DNA of 64,000 nucleotides from assembly GCA_026018925.1 (NCBI GenBank), contig JAKSZU010000027.1, forward strand, positions 496,001 to 560,000. Reading direction: 5' to 3'. Positions 1 to 10,970 of this stretch are shown here, piece by piece. The DNA is from Tupaia tana (Eukaryota > Chordata > Mammalia > Scandentia > Tupaiidae). Every line of letters starts with the position of its first letter. The stretch's first letter is position 1. The notes under the pieces are model-generated. The model saw only the letters and a program-made list of their open reading frames with translations. It had not been told where the DNA came from and did no database searches. The position numbers and the translations under genes were made by a program.

Positions 1-168
1 GTATCCGCCTAGGGTTAGGGTTAGGTCTATGGTTTGAGTTAGGCTTCAGGTTAGGTTAGGTTTGAACTTAGTTTGAGGGAGTAAGTTTAGGGTTACTGTT
101 AGTTTTCGCTTCAGTGTTACGGTTGGAGTTAGTGTGAGGGTCAGGTTAGGGTTGGGGTTGAGCTTAAG
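1..168 (+). repeat. Representative satellite monomer (168 bp)
   Basis: This unit serves as the reference register. Positions 1-8 are the least telomere-like part (GTGTCCGC in most units, GTATCCGC here). Positions 9-25 carry CTAGGGTTAGGGTTAGG. Positions 27-32 are CTATGG (GTATGG in the other main subtype). Positions 51-60 are two TTAGG pentamers. Positions 74-79 are TGAGGG, 87-92 TTAGGG, 105-110 TTCGGT in most units, and 117-122 TTACGG. Positions 146-157 are TTAGGG followed by TTGGGG. The length is a multiple of three (56 codons), so reading frames stay in phase from unit to unit. Even so, TAG, TGA and TTA (a stop on the other strand) recur in every unit and close all six frames. Confidence 0.95.
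9..25 (+). other. Telomere-repeat core in each monomer, TRF-type sites
   Basis: CTAGGGTTAGGGTTAGG is the best preserved telomeric stretch and recurs in almost every unit. It contains two overlapping matches to YTAGGGTTR (9-17 and 15-23). YTAGGGTTR is the known recognition sequence of the Myb-type domains of vertebrate TRF1 and TRF2. A third match, TTAGGGTTG, lies at 146-154 of the same unit. Binding is not shown by sequence alone. This entry marks the first instance only; the same core follows the start of each later unit. Confidence 0.75.
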
Positions 169-1619
169 GTGTCCGCCTAAGGTTAGGGTTAGGTGTATGG
201 TTTGATTTAGGCTTCAGGTTAGGTTAGGTTTGAACTTAGTTTGAGGGAGTAAGTTTAGGGCTACTGTTAGTTTTCGGTTCAGTGTTACGGACTGAGATAG
301 CGTCAGGGTCAGTTTAGGGTTGGGGTTGAGCTTCAGGTGTCCGCCTAGGGTTAGGGTTAGGTCTATGGTTTGAGTTAGGCTTCAGGTTAGGTTAGGTTCG
401 AAATTAGTTTGAGGAAGTAAGTTTAGGGCTAATGCTAGTTTTCGGTTCAGTGTTTCGGTTGGAGTTAGCGTGAGGGTCAGGTTAGGGTTGGGGATGAGCT
501 TAAGGTGTCCGCCTAGGGTTAGAGTTAGGTGTATGGTTTGATTTAGGCTTCAGGTTAGGTTAGGTTTGAACTTAGTTTGAGGGAGTAAGTTTAGGGCGAC
601 TTTTAGTTTTCGAGTAACTGTTATGGTTGGAGTTAGCGTCAGGGCCAGGTTAGGGTTGGCGTTGAGCTTAAGGTGTCCACCTAGGGTTAGGGTTAGGTCT
701 ATGGTTTGAGTTAGGCTTCAGGTTAGGTTAGGTTTGAACTTAGTTTGAGGGAGTAAGTTTAGGGCTACTGTTAGTTTTCGGTTCAGTGTTACGGTTGAAG
801 ACAGCGTCAGGGTCAGGTTAGGGTTGGGGTTGAGCTTCAGGTGTGTGCCTAGGGTTAGGGTTAGGTCTATGGTTTGAGTTAGGCTTCAGGTTAGGTTAGG
901 TTTGAACTTAGTTTGTGGGAGTAAATTTAGGGCTAATGTTAGTTTTCGGTTCAGTGTTACGGTTGGAGTTAGCATGAGGGTCAGTTTAGGGTTGGGGTTG
1001 AGCTTAAGGTGTCCGCCTAGGGTTAGGGTTAGGTCTATGGTTTGATTTAGGCTTCAGGTTAGGTTAGGTTTGAACTTAGTTTGAGGGAGTAAGTTTAGGG
1101 CTACTGTTAGTTTTCGGGTAACTGTTTTGGTTGGAGTTAGCGTCAGGGCCATTTTAGGGTTTGGGTTGAACTTAAGGTGTCTGCCTAGGGTAAGGGTTAG
1201 GTCTATGTTTTCAGTTAGGCTTCAGGTTAGGTTAGGTTTGAAGTTAGTTTGAGGGAGTAAGTTTAGGGATACTGTTAGTTTTCGGTTCAGTGTTACGGTT
1301 GGAGTTAGCGTCATGGTCAGGTTATGGTGGGAGTTAAGCATAAGGTGTCTGCCTAGGGTTAGGGTTAGGTCTATGATTTGATTTAAGCTTTAGGTTAGGT
1401 TAGGTTTGAACTTAGTTTGAGGGAGTCAGTTTAGGGCTACTGTTAGTTTTCGGTTAACTGTTACCGTTGGAGTAAGCGTCAGGGTCAGGTTAGGTTTGTG
1501 GTTGAGCTTAAGGTGTCCGCCTATGGTTAGGGTTAGGTGTATGGTTTGATTTAGGCTTCAGGTTAGGTAAGGTTTGAACTTAGTTTGAGGGAGTCAGTTT
1601 AGGGCTACTGTTAGTTTTC

Positions 1620-3186
1620 GGTTAACTGTTACGGTTGGAGTAAGCGACAGGGTCAGGTTAGGGTGGGGGTTAAGCATAAAGTGTCCGCCTAGGGTTAGGG
1701 TTAGGTCTATGGTTTCATTTAGGCTTCAGGTTAGGTTAGGATTGAACTTAGTTTGAGGCAGTAAGTTTAGGGATACTGTTAGTTTTCGGTTCAGTGTTAC
1801 GGTTGGAGTTAGCGTGAGGGTCAGGTTAGGGTTGGGGTTGAGCTTAAGGTGTCCGCCTAGGGTTAGGTTTAGGTCTATGGTTTCATTTGATCTTCAGGTT
1901 AGGTTTGGATTAAACTTAGTTTGAGGGAGTAAGTTTAGGGCTACTGTTAGTTTTCGGTTCAGTGTTACCGTTGGAGATAGCGTCAAGGTCATGTTAGGGT
2001 TGGGGTTGAGCTTCAGGTGTCCGCCTAGGGTTAGGGTTAGGTCTATGGTTTGAGTTAGGCTTCAGGTTAGGTTAGGTTCGAAATTAGTTTGAGGGAGTAA
2101 GTTTAGGGTTACTGTTAGTTTTCGGTTCAGTGTTACGGTTGGAGTTAGCGTGAGGGTCAGGTTAGGGTTGGGCTTGAGCTTAAGGTGTCCGCCTAGGGTT
2201 AGGGTTAGGTGTATGGTTTGATTTAGGCTTCAGGTTAGGTTAGGTTTGAACTTAGTTTGAGGGAGTAAGTTTAGGGCTACTGTTAGTTTTCGGTTCAGTG
2301 TTACGGTTGGAGATAGCGTCAGGGTCAGGTTAGGGTTGGGGTTGAGCTTAATGTATCCGCCTAGGGTTAGGGTTAGGTCTATGGTTTGAGTTAGGCTTCA
2401 GGTGAGGTTAGGTTTGAACTTAGTTTGAGGGAGTAAGTTTAGGGCTACTGTTAGTTTTCGTTTAACTGTTACGGTTGGAGTAAACGACAGGGTGAGGTTA
2501 GGTTTGGGGGTTAAGCATAAAGTGTCCGCCTAGGGTTAGGGTTAGGTCTATGGTTTCATTTAGGCTTCAGGTTAGGTTAGGATTGAACTTAGTTTGAGGC
2601 AGTAAGTTTAGGGATACTGTTAGTTTCGGTTCAGTGTTACGGTTGGAGTTAGCGTGAGGGTCAGGTTAGGGTTGGGGTTGAGCTTAAGGTGTCCGCCTAG
2701 GGTTAGGTTTAGGTCTATGGTTTCATTTGATCTTCAGGTTAGGTTTGGATTAAACTTAGTTTGAGGGAGTAAGTTTAGGGCTACTGTTAGTTTTCGGTTC
2801 AGTGTTACCGTTGGAGATAGCGTCAAGGTCATGTTAGGGTTGGGGTTGAGCTTCAGGTGTCCGCCTAGGGTTAGGGTTAGGTCTATGGTTTGAGTTAGGC
2901 TTCAGGTTAGGTTAGGTTTGAAATTAGTTTGAGGGAGTAAGTTTAGGGCTAATGTCAGTTTTCGGTTCCGTGTTACGGTTGGAGTTATCGTGAGGGTCAG
3001 GTTAGGGTTGGCGTTGAGCTTAAGGTGTCCGCCTAGGGTTAGGGTTAGGTGTATGGTTTGATTTAGGCTTCAGGTTAGGTTAGGTTTGAACTTAGTTTGA
3101 GGGAGTAAGTTTAGGGCTACTGTTAGTTTTCGGTTCAGTGTTACGGTTGGAGATAGCGTCAGGGTCAGGTTAGGGTTGGGGTTGAG
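1620..3186 (+). repeat. 5-unit tandem duplication (841-bp offset)
   Basis: Bases about 1620-2345 recur at about 2460-3186. The unit start GTGTCCGCC at 1681 matches the one at 2522, giving an offset of 841, that is five units plus one base. Shared rare variants include GCGACAGGG or ACGACAGGG near 1646 and 2488, GAGGCAGTAAG, the TTTCATTTGATC unit, and ACCGTTGGAGATAGCGTCAA. The copies part near 2345, where one reads CTTAATGTATCC and the other CTTCAGGTGTCC. A further relative of the TTTCATTTGATC unit lies 1511 bp (nine units) after the second, near 4232. Confidence 0.8.
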
Positions 3187-4966
3187 CTTCAGGTGTCCGC
3201 CTAGGGTTAGGGTTAGCTCTATGGTTTGAGCTAGGCTTCAGGTTAGGTTAGGTTTGAACTTAGTTTGAGGCAGTAAGTTTAGGTTTACTGTTAGTTTTCG
3301 GTTCAGTGTTACGGTTGGAGTTAGCGTGAGGGTCAGGTTAGGGTTGGGGTTGAGCTTAAGGTGTCCGCCTAGGGTTAGGGTTAGGTGTATGGTTTGATTT
3401 AGGCTTCAGGTTAGGTTAGGTTTGAACTTAGTTTGAGGGAGTAAGTTTAGGGCTACTGTTAGTTTTCGGTTCAGTGTTACGGTTGGAGTAAGTGTGAGGG
3501 TCTGGTTAGGGTAGGGGTTGAGCTTAAGGTGTCCGCCTAGGGTTAGGGTTAGGTGTATGATTTGATTAAGGCTTCAGGTAGGTTAGGTTTGAACTTAGTT
3601 TGAGGGAGTAAGTTTAGGGCTACAGTTAGTTTTCGGGTAACTGTTATGGTTGGAGTTAGCGTCAGGGCCAGGTTAGGGTTGGGGTTGAGCTTAATGTATC
3701 CGCCTAGGGTTAGGGTTAGGTCTATGGTTTGAGTTAGGCTTCAGGTTAGGTTAGGTTTGAACTTAGTTTGAGGGAGTAAGTTTAGGGTTACTGTTAGTTT
3801 TCAGTTCAGTATTACGGTTGGAGTTAGCGTGAGGGTCAGGTTAGGGTTGGGGTTGAGCTTAAGGTGTCCGCCTAGGGTTAGGGTTAGGTGTATGGTTTGA
3901 TTTAGGCTTCAGGTTAGGTTAGGTTTGAACTTAGTTTGAGGGAGTAAGTTCAGGGCTACTGTTAGTTTTCGGTTCAGTGTTACGGTCGGAGATAGCGTCA
4001 GGGTCAGGTTAGGGTTGGGGTTGAGCTTAAGGTGTCCGCCTAGGGTTAGGGTTAGGTCTATGATTTGATTTAAGCTTTAGGATAGGTTAGGTTTGAACTT
4101 AGTTTGAGGCAGTAAGTTTAGGGATACTGTTAGTTTTCGGTTCAGTGTTACGGTTGGAGTTACCGTGAGGGTCAGGTTAGGGTTCGGGTTGAGCTTAAGG
4201 TGTCCGCCTAGAGTTAGGTTTAGGACTATGGTTTCATTTGATCTTCAGGTTAGGTTTGGATTAAACTTAGTTTGAGGGAGTAAGTTTAGGGCTACTGTTA
4301 GTTCTCGGTTCAGTGTTACCGTTGGAGATAGCGTCAAGGTCATGTTAGGGTTGGGGTTGAGCTTCAGGTGTCCGCCTAGGGTTAGGGTTAGGTCTATGGT
4401 TTGAGTTAGGCTTCAGGTTAGGTTAGGTTCGAAATTAGTTTGAGGGAGTAAGTTTAGGGCTATTGTTAGTTTTCGGTTCAGTGTTACGGTTGGAGTTAGC
4501 GTGAGGGTCAGGTTAGGGTTGGGGTTGAGCTTAAGGTGTCCGCCTAGGGTTAGGGTTAGGTGTATGGTTTGATTTAGGCTTCAGGTTAGGTTAGGTTTGA
4601 ACTTAGTTTGAGGGAGTAAGTTCAGGGCTACTGTTAGTTTTCGGTTCAGTGTTACGGTCGGAGATAGCGTCAGGGTCAGGTTAGGGTTGGGGTTGAGCTT
4701 CAGGTTTCCGCCTAGGGTTAGGGTTAGGTCTATGGTTTGAGTTAGGCTTCAGGTTAGGTTAGGTTCGAAATTAGTTTGAGGGAGTAAGTTTAGGGCTAAT
4801 GTTAGTTTTCGGTTCAGTGTTACGGTTGGAGTTAGCGTGAGGGTCAGGTTAGGGTTGGGGTTGAGCTTAAGGTGTCAGCCTAGGTTTAGGGTTAGGTGTA
4901 TGGTTTGATTTCGGCTTCACGTTAGGTTAGGTTTGAACTTAGTTTGAGGGAGTAAGTTTAGGGCGA

Positions 4967-5617
4967 CTGTTAATTTTCAGGTAACTGTTATGGTTGGAGT
5001 TAGCGTCAGGGTCAGGTTAGGGTTGGCGTTGAGCTTAAGGTGTCCACCTAGGGTTAGGGTTAGGTCTATGGTTTGAGTTAGGCTTCAGGTTAGGTTAGGT
5101 TTGAACTTAGTTTGAGGGAGTAAGTTTAGGGCTACTGTTAGTTTTCGGTTCAGTGTTACGGTTTAAGACAGCGTCAGGGTCAGGTTAGGGTTGGGGTTGA
5201 GCTTCAGGTGTGCGCCTAGGGTTAGGGTTAGGTCTATGGTTTGAGTTAGGCTTCAGGTTAGGTTAGGTTTGAACTTAGTTTGAGGGAGTAAGTTTAGGGC
5301 TACTGTTAGTTTTCGGTTCAGTGTTACGGTTGGAGTTAGCGTGAGCGTCAGGTTAGGGTTGGGGTTGAGCTTAAGGTGTCCGCCTAGGGTTAGGGATAGG
5401 TCTATGGTTTGATTTAGGCTTCAGGTTAGGTTAGGTTTGAACTTAGTTGGAAGGAGTAAGTTTAGGGCTACAGTTAGTTTTCGGGTAACTGTTATGGTTG
5501 GAGTTAGCGTCAGGGCCCTTTTAGGGTTTGGGTTGAACTTAAGGTGTCTGCCTAGGGTAAGGGTTAGGTCTATGTTTTCAGTTAGGCTTCAGGTTAGGTT
5601 AGGTTTGAACTTAGTTT
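4967..5617 (+). repeat. Older copy of 600-1250 (26 units apart)
   Basis: This block matches about 600-1250 at an offset of 4367 (26 units minus 1 base). Shared rare features are the TTGGCGTTGAGC then GTGTCCACC pair (near 660 and 5030), AGACAGCGTCAGG (near 790 and 5165), GTGTGTGCC or GTGTGCGCC (near 841 and 5208), and the GGGTTTGGGTTGAAC, GTGTCTGCC, GGGTAAGGGTTAGG and TATGTTTTCAG series (near 1160-1215 and 5527-5583). The two copies differ at many single sites, so this duplication is clearly older than those at 10.9-18.7 kb. They part near 1262/5633. Confidence 0.75.
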
Positions 5618-8169
5618 GAGGGAGTCAGTTTAGGGGTACTGTTAGTTTTCGGTTAACTGTTACGGTTGGAGTAAGCGTCAGGGTCAGGTTAGGGTGGGGG
5701 TTAAGCATAAAGTGTCCGCCTAGGGTTAGGGTTAGGTCTATGGTTTCATTTAGGCTTCAGGTTAGGTTAGGATTGAACTTAGTTTGAGGCAGTAAGTTTA
5801 GGAATACTGTTAGTTTTCGGTTCAGTGTTACGGTTGGAGTTAGCGTGAGGGTCAGGTTAGGTTTGGGGTTGAGCTTAATGTATCCACCTAGGGTTAGGGT
5901 TAGGTCTATGGTTTGAGTTAGGCTTCAGGTTAGGTTAGGTTTGAACTTAGTTTGAGGGAGTAAGTTTAGGGTTACTGTTAGTTTTCAGTTCAGTGTTACG
6001 GTTGGAGTTAGCGTGAGGGTCATGTTAGGGTTGGGGTTGAGCTTCAGGTGTCCGCCTAGGGTTAGGGTTAGGTCTATGGTTTGAGTTAGGCTTCAGGTTA
6101 GGTTAGGTTTGAACTTAGTTTGAGGGAGTAAGTTTAGGCCTACTGTTAGTTTTCGGTTCAGTGTTACGGTTGGAGTTAGCGTCAGGGTCAGGTTAGGGTT
6201 GGGGTTGAGCTTAAGGTGTCCGCCTAGGGTTAGGGTTAGGCCTGTGGTTTGAGTTAGGCTTCAGGTGAGGTTAGGTTTGAACTTAGTTTGAGGGAGTAAG
6301 TTTTGGACTAGTGTTAGTTTTTGGTTCAGTGTTACGGTTGGAGTAAGAGTCAGGGTCAGGTTAGGGTTGGGGTTGAGCTTCAGGTGTACGCCTAGCGTTA
6401 GGGTTAGGTCTATGGTTTGAGTTAGTCTTCAGGTTAGGTTAGGTTTGAACTTAGTTTGAGGGAGTAAGTTTAGGGCTACTGTTAGTTTTAGGTTCAGTGT
6501 TACGGTTGGATTTAGCGTGAGGGTCAGGTTAGGATTGGGGTTGAGCTTAAGATGTCCGCCTAGGGTTAGGGTTAGGTGTATGGTTTGATTTAGGCTTCAG
6601 GTTAGGTTAGTTTTGAACTTAGTTTGAGTGAGTAAGTTTAGGGCTACTGTTAGTTTTCGGGTAACTGTTATTGTTGAAGTTAGCGTCAGGGCCATTTTAG
6701 GGTTGGGATTGAGCTTAAGGTTTCCGCCAGGGTTTAGGGTTAGGTCTATGGTTCGAGTTAGGCTTCAGGTTAGGTTAGGTTTGAACTTAGTTTGAGGGAG
6801 TAAGTTTAGGGTTACTGTTAGTTTTCGGTTCAGTGTTACGGTTGGAGTTAGCGTGAGGGTCAGGTTAGGGTTGGGGTTGAGCTTAAGGTGTCCGCCTAGG
6901 GTTAGGGTTAGGTGTTTGGTTTGATTTAGTCTTCAGGTTAGGTTAGGTTTGAACTTAGTTTGAGGGAATAAGTTTAGGGCTACTGTTAGTTTTCGATTCA
7001 GTGTTACGGTTGGAGATAGCGTCAGGGTCAGGTTAGGGTTGGGTTGAGCTTCAGGTGTCCGCCTAGGGTTAGGGTTAGGTCTATGGTTTGAGTTAGGCTT
7101 CAGGTTAGGTAGGTTTGAAATTAGTTTGAGGGAGTAAGTTTAGGGCTAATGTTAGTTTTCGGTTAAGTGTTACAGTTGGAGTTAGCGTGAGGGTCAGGTT
7201 AGGGTTGGGGTTGATCTTAAGGTGTCCGCCTAGGGTTAGAGTTAGGTGTATGGTTTGATTTAGGCTTCAGGTTAGGTTAGGTTTGAACTTAGTTTGAGGG
7301 AGTAAGTTTAGGGCTACTGTTAGTTTTCGGGTAACTGTGATGGTTTGGGTTAGCGTCAGGGTCAGGTTAGGTTTGGGGTAGAGCTTCAGGTGTCCGCCTA
7401 GGGTTAGGGTTAGGTGTATGGTTTGATTTAGGCTTCAGGTTAGGTTAGGTTTGAACTTAGTTTGAGGGAGTAAGTTTAGGGCTACTGTTAGTTTTCGGGT
7501 AACTGTTATAGTTGGAGTTAGCGTCAGGGCCAGGTTAGGGTTGGGGTTGAGCTTAAGGTGTCCGCCTAGGGTTACGGTTAGGTCTATGGTTTGAGTGAGG
7601 CTTCAGGTTAGGTTAGGTTTGAACTTAGTTTGAGGGAGTAAGTTTAGGGTTACTGTTAGTTTTCGGTTCAGTGTTACGGTTGGAGTTAGCGTGAGGGTCA
7701 GGTTAGGGTTGGGGTTGAGCTTAAGGTGTCCGCCTAGGGTTAGGGTTAGGTGTATGGATTGATTTAGGCTTCAGGTTAGGTTAGGTTTGAACTTAGTTTG
7801 AGGGAGTAAGTTTAGGGCTACTGTTAGTTTTCGTTTAACTGTTACGGTTGTAGTAAGCATCAGGGTCAGGTTAGGGTGGGGGTTAAGCATAAGGTGTCCA
7901 CCTATGGTTAGGGTAAGGTCTATGCTTTCATTTAGGCTTCAGGTTAGGTTAGGATTGAACTGAGTTTGAGGGAGTAAGTTTAGGGCTACTGTTAGTTTTC
8001 GGTTCAGTGTTACGGTTGGATTTAGCCTCAGGGTCAGGTTATGGATGGGGTTAAGCTTAAGGTATCCGCCTACGGTTAGGGTTAGGTCTATGGTTTGAGT
8101 TAGGCTTCAGGTTAGTTTAGGTTTGAAATTAGTTTGAGGGAGTAAGTTTAGGGCTAATGTTAGTTTTCG

Positions 8170-10970
8170 GTTCAGTGTTATGGTTGGAGTTAGCGTGAGG
8201 GTCAGGTTAGGGTTGGGGTTGAGGTTAAGGTGTCCGCCTAGGGTTAGGGTTAGGTGTATGGTTTGATTTAGGCTTCTGGTTAGGTTAGGTTTGAGCTTAG
8301 TTTGAGGGAGTAAGTTTAGGGCGACTGTTAGTTTTCTGGTAACTGTTATGGTTGGAGTTAGTGTCAGGGCCAGGTTAGGGTTGGGGTTGAGCTTAAGGTT
8401 TCCGCCTAGGGTTAGGGTTAGGTCTATGGTTTGAGTTAGGCTTCAGGTTAGGTTATGTTTGAAGTTAGTTTGAGGGAGTAAGTTTAGGGCTACTGTTAGT
8501 TTTCGGTTCAGTGTTAAGGTTGGAGATAGCGTCAGGGTTAGGTTAGGGTTGGGGTTGAGCTTCAGGTGTCCGCCTAGGGTTAGGGTTAGGTCTATGGTTT
8601 GAGTTAGGCTTCAGGTTAGGTTAGGTTTGAAGTTAGTTTGAGGGAGTAAGTTTAGGGCTACTTTTAGTTTTCGGTTCAGTGTTACGGTTGGAGATAGCGT
8701 CAGGGTTAGGTTACGGTTGGGGTTGAGCTTCAGGTGTCCGCCTAGGGTTAGGGTTAGGTCTATGGTTTGAGTTAGGCTTCAGGTTAGGTTAGGTTTGAAC
8801 TTAGTTTGAGGGAGTAAGTATAGGGCTACTGTTAGTTTTCGGTTCAGTGTTACGGTTGGAGTTAGCGTGAGGGTCAGGTTAGGGTTGGGTTTGAGCTTGA
8901 GGTGTCCGCCTCGGGTGAGGGTTAGGTGTATGGTTTGATTTAGGCTTCAGGTTAGGTTAGGTTTGAACTTAGTTTGAGGGAGTAAGTTTAGGGCTACTGT
9001 TAGTTTTCGGTTCAGTGTTACAGTTGGAGATAGCGTCAGGGTCAGGTTAGCGTTGGGGTTGTGCTTCAGGTGTCCTCCTAGGGTTAGGGTTAGGTCTATG
9101 GTTTGAGTTAGGCTTCAGGTTAGGTTAGGTTTGAACTTAGTTTGAGCGAGTAAGTTTGGGGCTACTCTTTGTGTTCGGTTCAGTGTTTCGGTTGGAGTTA
9201 GCGTGAGGGTCAGGTTAGGGTAGGGGTTGAGCTTAAGGTGTCCGCCTAGGGTTAGGGTTAGGTGTATTGTTTGATTTAGGCTTCAGGTTAGGTTAGGTTT
9301 GAACTTAGTTTGAGGGAGTAAGTTTGGGGTTATTGTTAGTTTTCGGGTAACTGTTACGGTTGGAGTTAGCGTCAGGTCCAGGTTAGGGTAGGGGTTGAGC
9401 TTAAGGTGTCCGCCTAGGGTTAGGGTTAGGTGCATGATTTGATTAAGGCTTCAGGTTAGGTTAGGTTTGAAGTTAGTTTGAGGGAATAAGTTTAGGGCTA
9501 CTGTTAGTTTTCGGTTAACTGTTACAGTTGGAGTAAGCGTGAGCGTCAGGTTAGGGTAGGGGTTGAGCTTAAGGTGTCCGCCTAGGGTTAGGGTTAGGTG
9601 TATGATTTGATTAAGGCTTCAGGTTAGGTTAGGTTTGAACGTAGTTTGAGGGAGTAAGTTTAGGGCTACTGTTAGTTTTCGGGTAACTGTTATGGTTGGA
9701 GTTAGCGTCAGGGCCATTTTAGGATTGGGCTTGAGCGTAAGGTGTCCGCCAAGGGTTAGGGTTAGGTCTATGGTTTGAGTTAGGCTTCAGGTTAGGTTAG
9801 GTTTGAAGTTAGTTTGAGGGAGTAAGTTTAGGGCTACTTTTATTTTTCGGTTCAGTGTTACGGTTGGAGATAGCGTCAGGGTTAGTTTATGGTTGGGGTT
9901 GAGCTTCAGGTGTCCGCCTAGGGTTAGGGTTAGGTCTATGGTTTGAGTTAGGCTTCAGGTTAGGTTAGGTTTGAACTTAGTTTGAGGGAGTAAGTATAGG
10001 GCTACTGTTAGTTTTCGGTTCAGTTTTACGGTTGGAGTTAGCGTGAGGGTCAGGTTAGGGTTGGGCTTGAGCTTAAGGTGTCCGCCTAGGGTTAGGGTTA
10101 GGTGTATGGTTTGATTTAGGCTTCAGGTTAGGTTAGGTTTGAACTTAGTTTGAGGGTGTAAGTTTAGGGCTACTGTTAGTTTTCGGTTCAGTGTTACGGT
10201 TGGAGTAAGAGTCAGGGTCAGGTTAGGGTTTGGGTTGAGCTTCAGGTGTCCGCCTAGGGTTAGAGTTAGGTCTATGGTTTGAGTTATTCTTCAGGTTACG
10301 TTAGGTTTGAACTTAGTTTGTGGGAGTAAGTTTAGGGCTACTGTTTGTTTTCGGTTCAGTGTTTCGGTTGGAGTTAGCGTGAGGGTCAGGTTAGGGTAGG
10401 GGTTGAGCTTAAGGTGTCCGCCTAGGGTTAGGGTTAGGTGTATGGTTTGATTTAGGCTTCAGGTTAGGTTAGGTTTGAAGTTAGTTTGAGGGAGTACGTT
10501 TAGGGCTACTGTTAGTTTTCGGTTAACTGTTACAGTTGGAGTAAGCGTGAGTTCAGGTTAGGGTAGGGGTTGAGCTTAAGGTGTCCGCCTAGGGTTAGGG
10601 TTAGGTGTATGATTTGATTAAGGCTTCAGTTTAGGTTAGGTTTGAACTTAGTTTGAGGGAGTAAGTTTAGGGCTACTGTTAGTTTTCGGTTCAGTGTTAC
10701 AGTTGGAGATAGCGTCAGGGTCAGGTTAGGGTTGGGGTTGAGCTTCAGGTGTCCTCCTAGGGTTAGGGTTAGGTCTATGGTTTGAGTTAGGCTTCAGGTT
10801 AGGTTAGGTTTGAACTTAGTTTGAGGGAGTAAGTTTAGGGCTACTGTTAGTTTTCGGGTAACTGTTATGGTTGGAGTTAGCGTCAGGGCCATTTTAGGAT
10901 TGGGCTTGAGCGTAAGGTGTCCGCCAAGGGTTAGGGTTAGGTCTATGGTTTGAGTTAGGCTTCAGGTTAG
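8170..10970 (+). repeat. Precursor-like block with CTTCTGG units
   Basis: Satellite only. From about 8170 the units carry markers that return later: TGTTATGGTTGG, GGTTGAGGTTAAGG (near 8218), GGCTTCTGG (CTGG at 8276), TTTGAGCTTAG, GGGCGACTG, TTTCTGGTAACTG and TTATGTTTGAAG. The CTTCTGG unit recurs at 11131, 13648 and 16165, near 19180, and in altered form at 24231. The offset from 8276 to 11131 is 2855 (17 units minus 1). The part 8170-8930 matches about 24128-24888 at an offset of about 15958 (95 units minus 2). The part 10340-10850 matches about 23096-23606. This block looks like an ancestor or sister of the HOR that follows. Confidence 0.7.

Larger units (their letters stand above)
1..8170 (+). 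repeat. Diverged left block, about 49 units
   Basis: The stretch contains only satellite units and no gene. Units here differ from one another more than those at 10.9-18.7 kb do. Two unit types partly alternate: one reads TCTATGGTTTGAGTT after the telomeric core, the other TGTATGGTTTGATTT. A third, rarer type reads TTTCATTTGATC with AGGTTTGGATTAAAC and occurs near 1880, 2720 and 4230. A fourth type reads GGATTGAAC with GAGGCAGTAAG near 1740, 2580 and 5770. Repeated use of the rare types at spaced positions shows block duplication rather than copying of single units. Confidence 0.85.

Noticed and set aside
5437..5619. 60-residue open reading frame
   Set aside because: It starts at TTG, spans just over one satellite unit, exists only because two usual stop codons are mutated in those two units, and has no ribosome-binding or eukaryotic start context. 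The product is low-complexity (V, R, L rich) as expected from translating the repeat. It is satellite DNA, not a gene.
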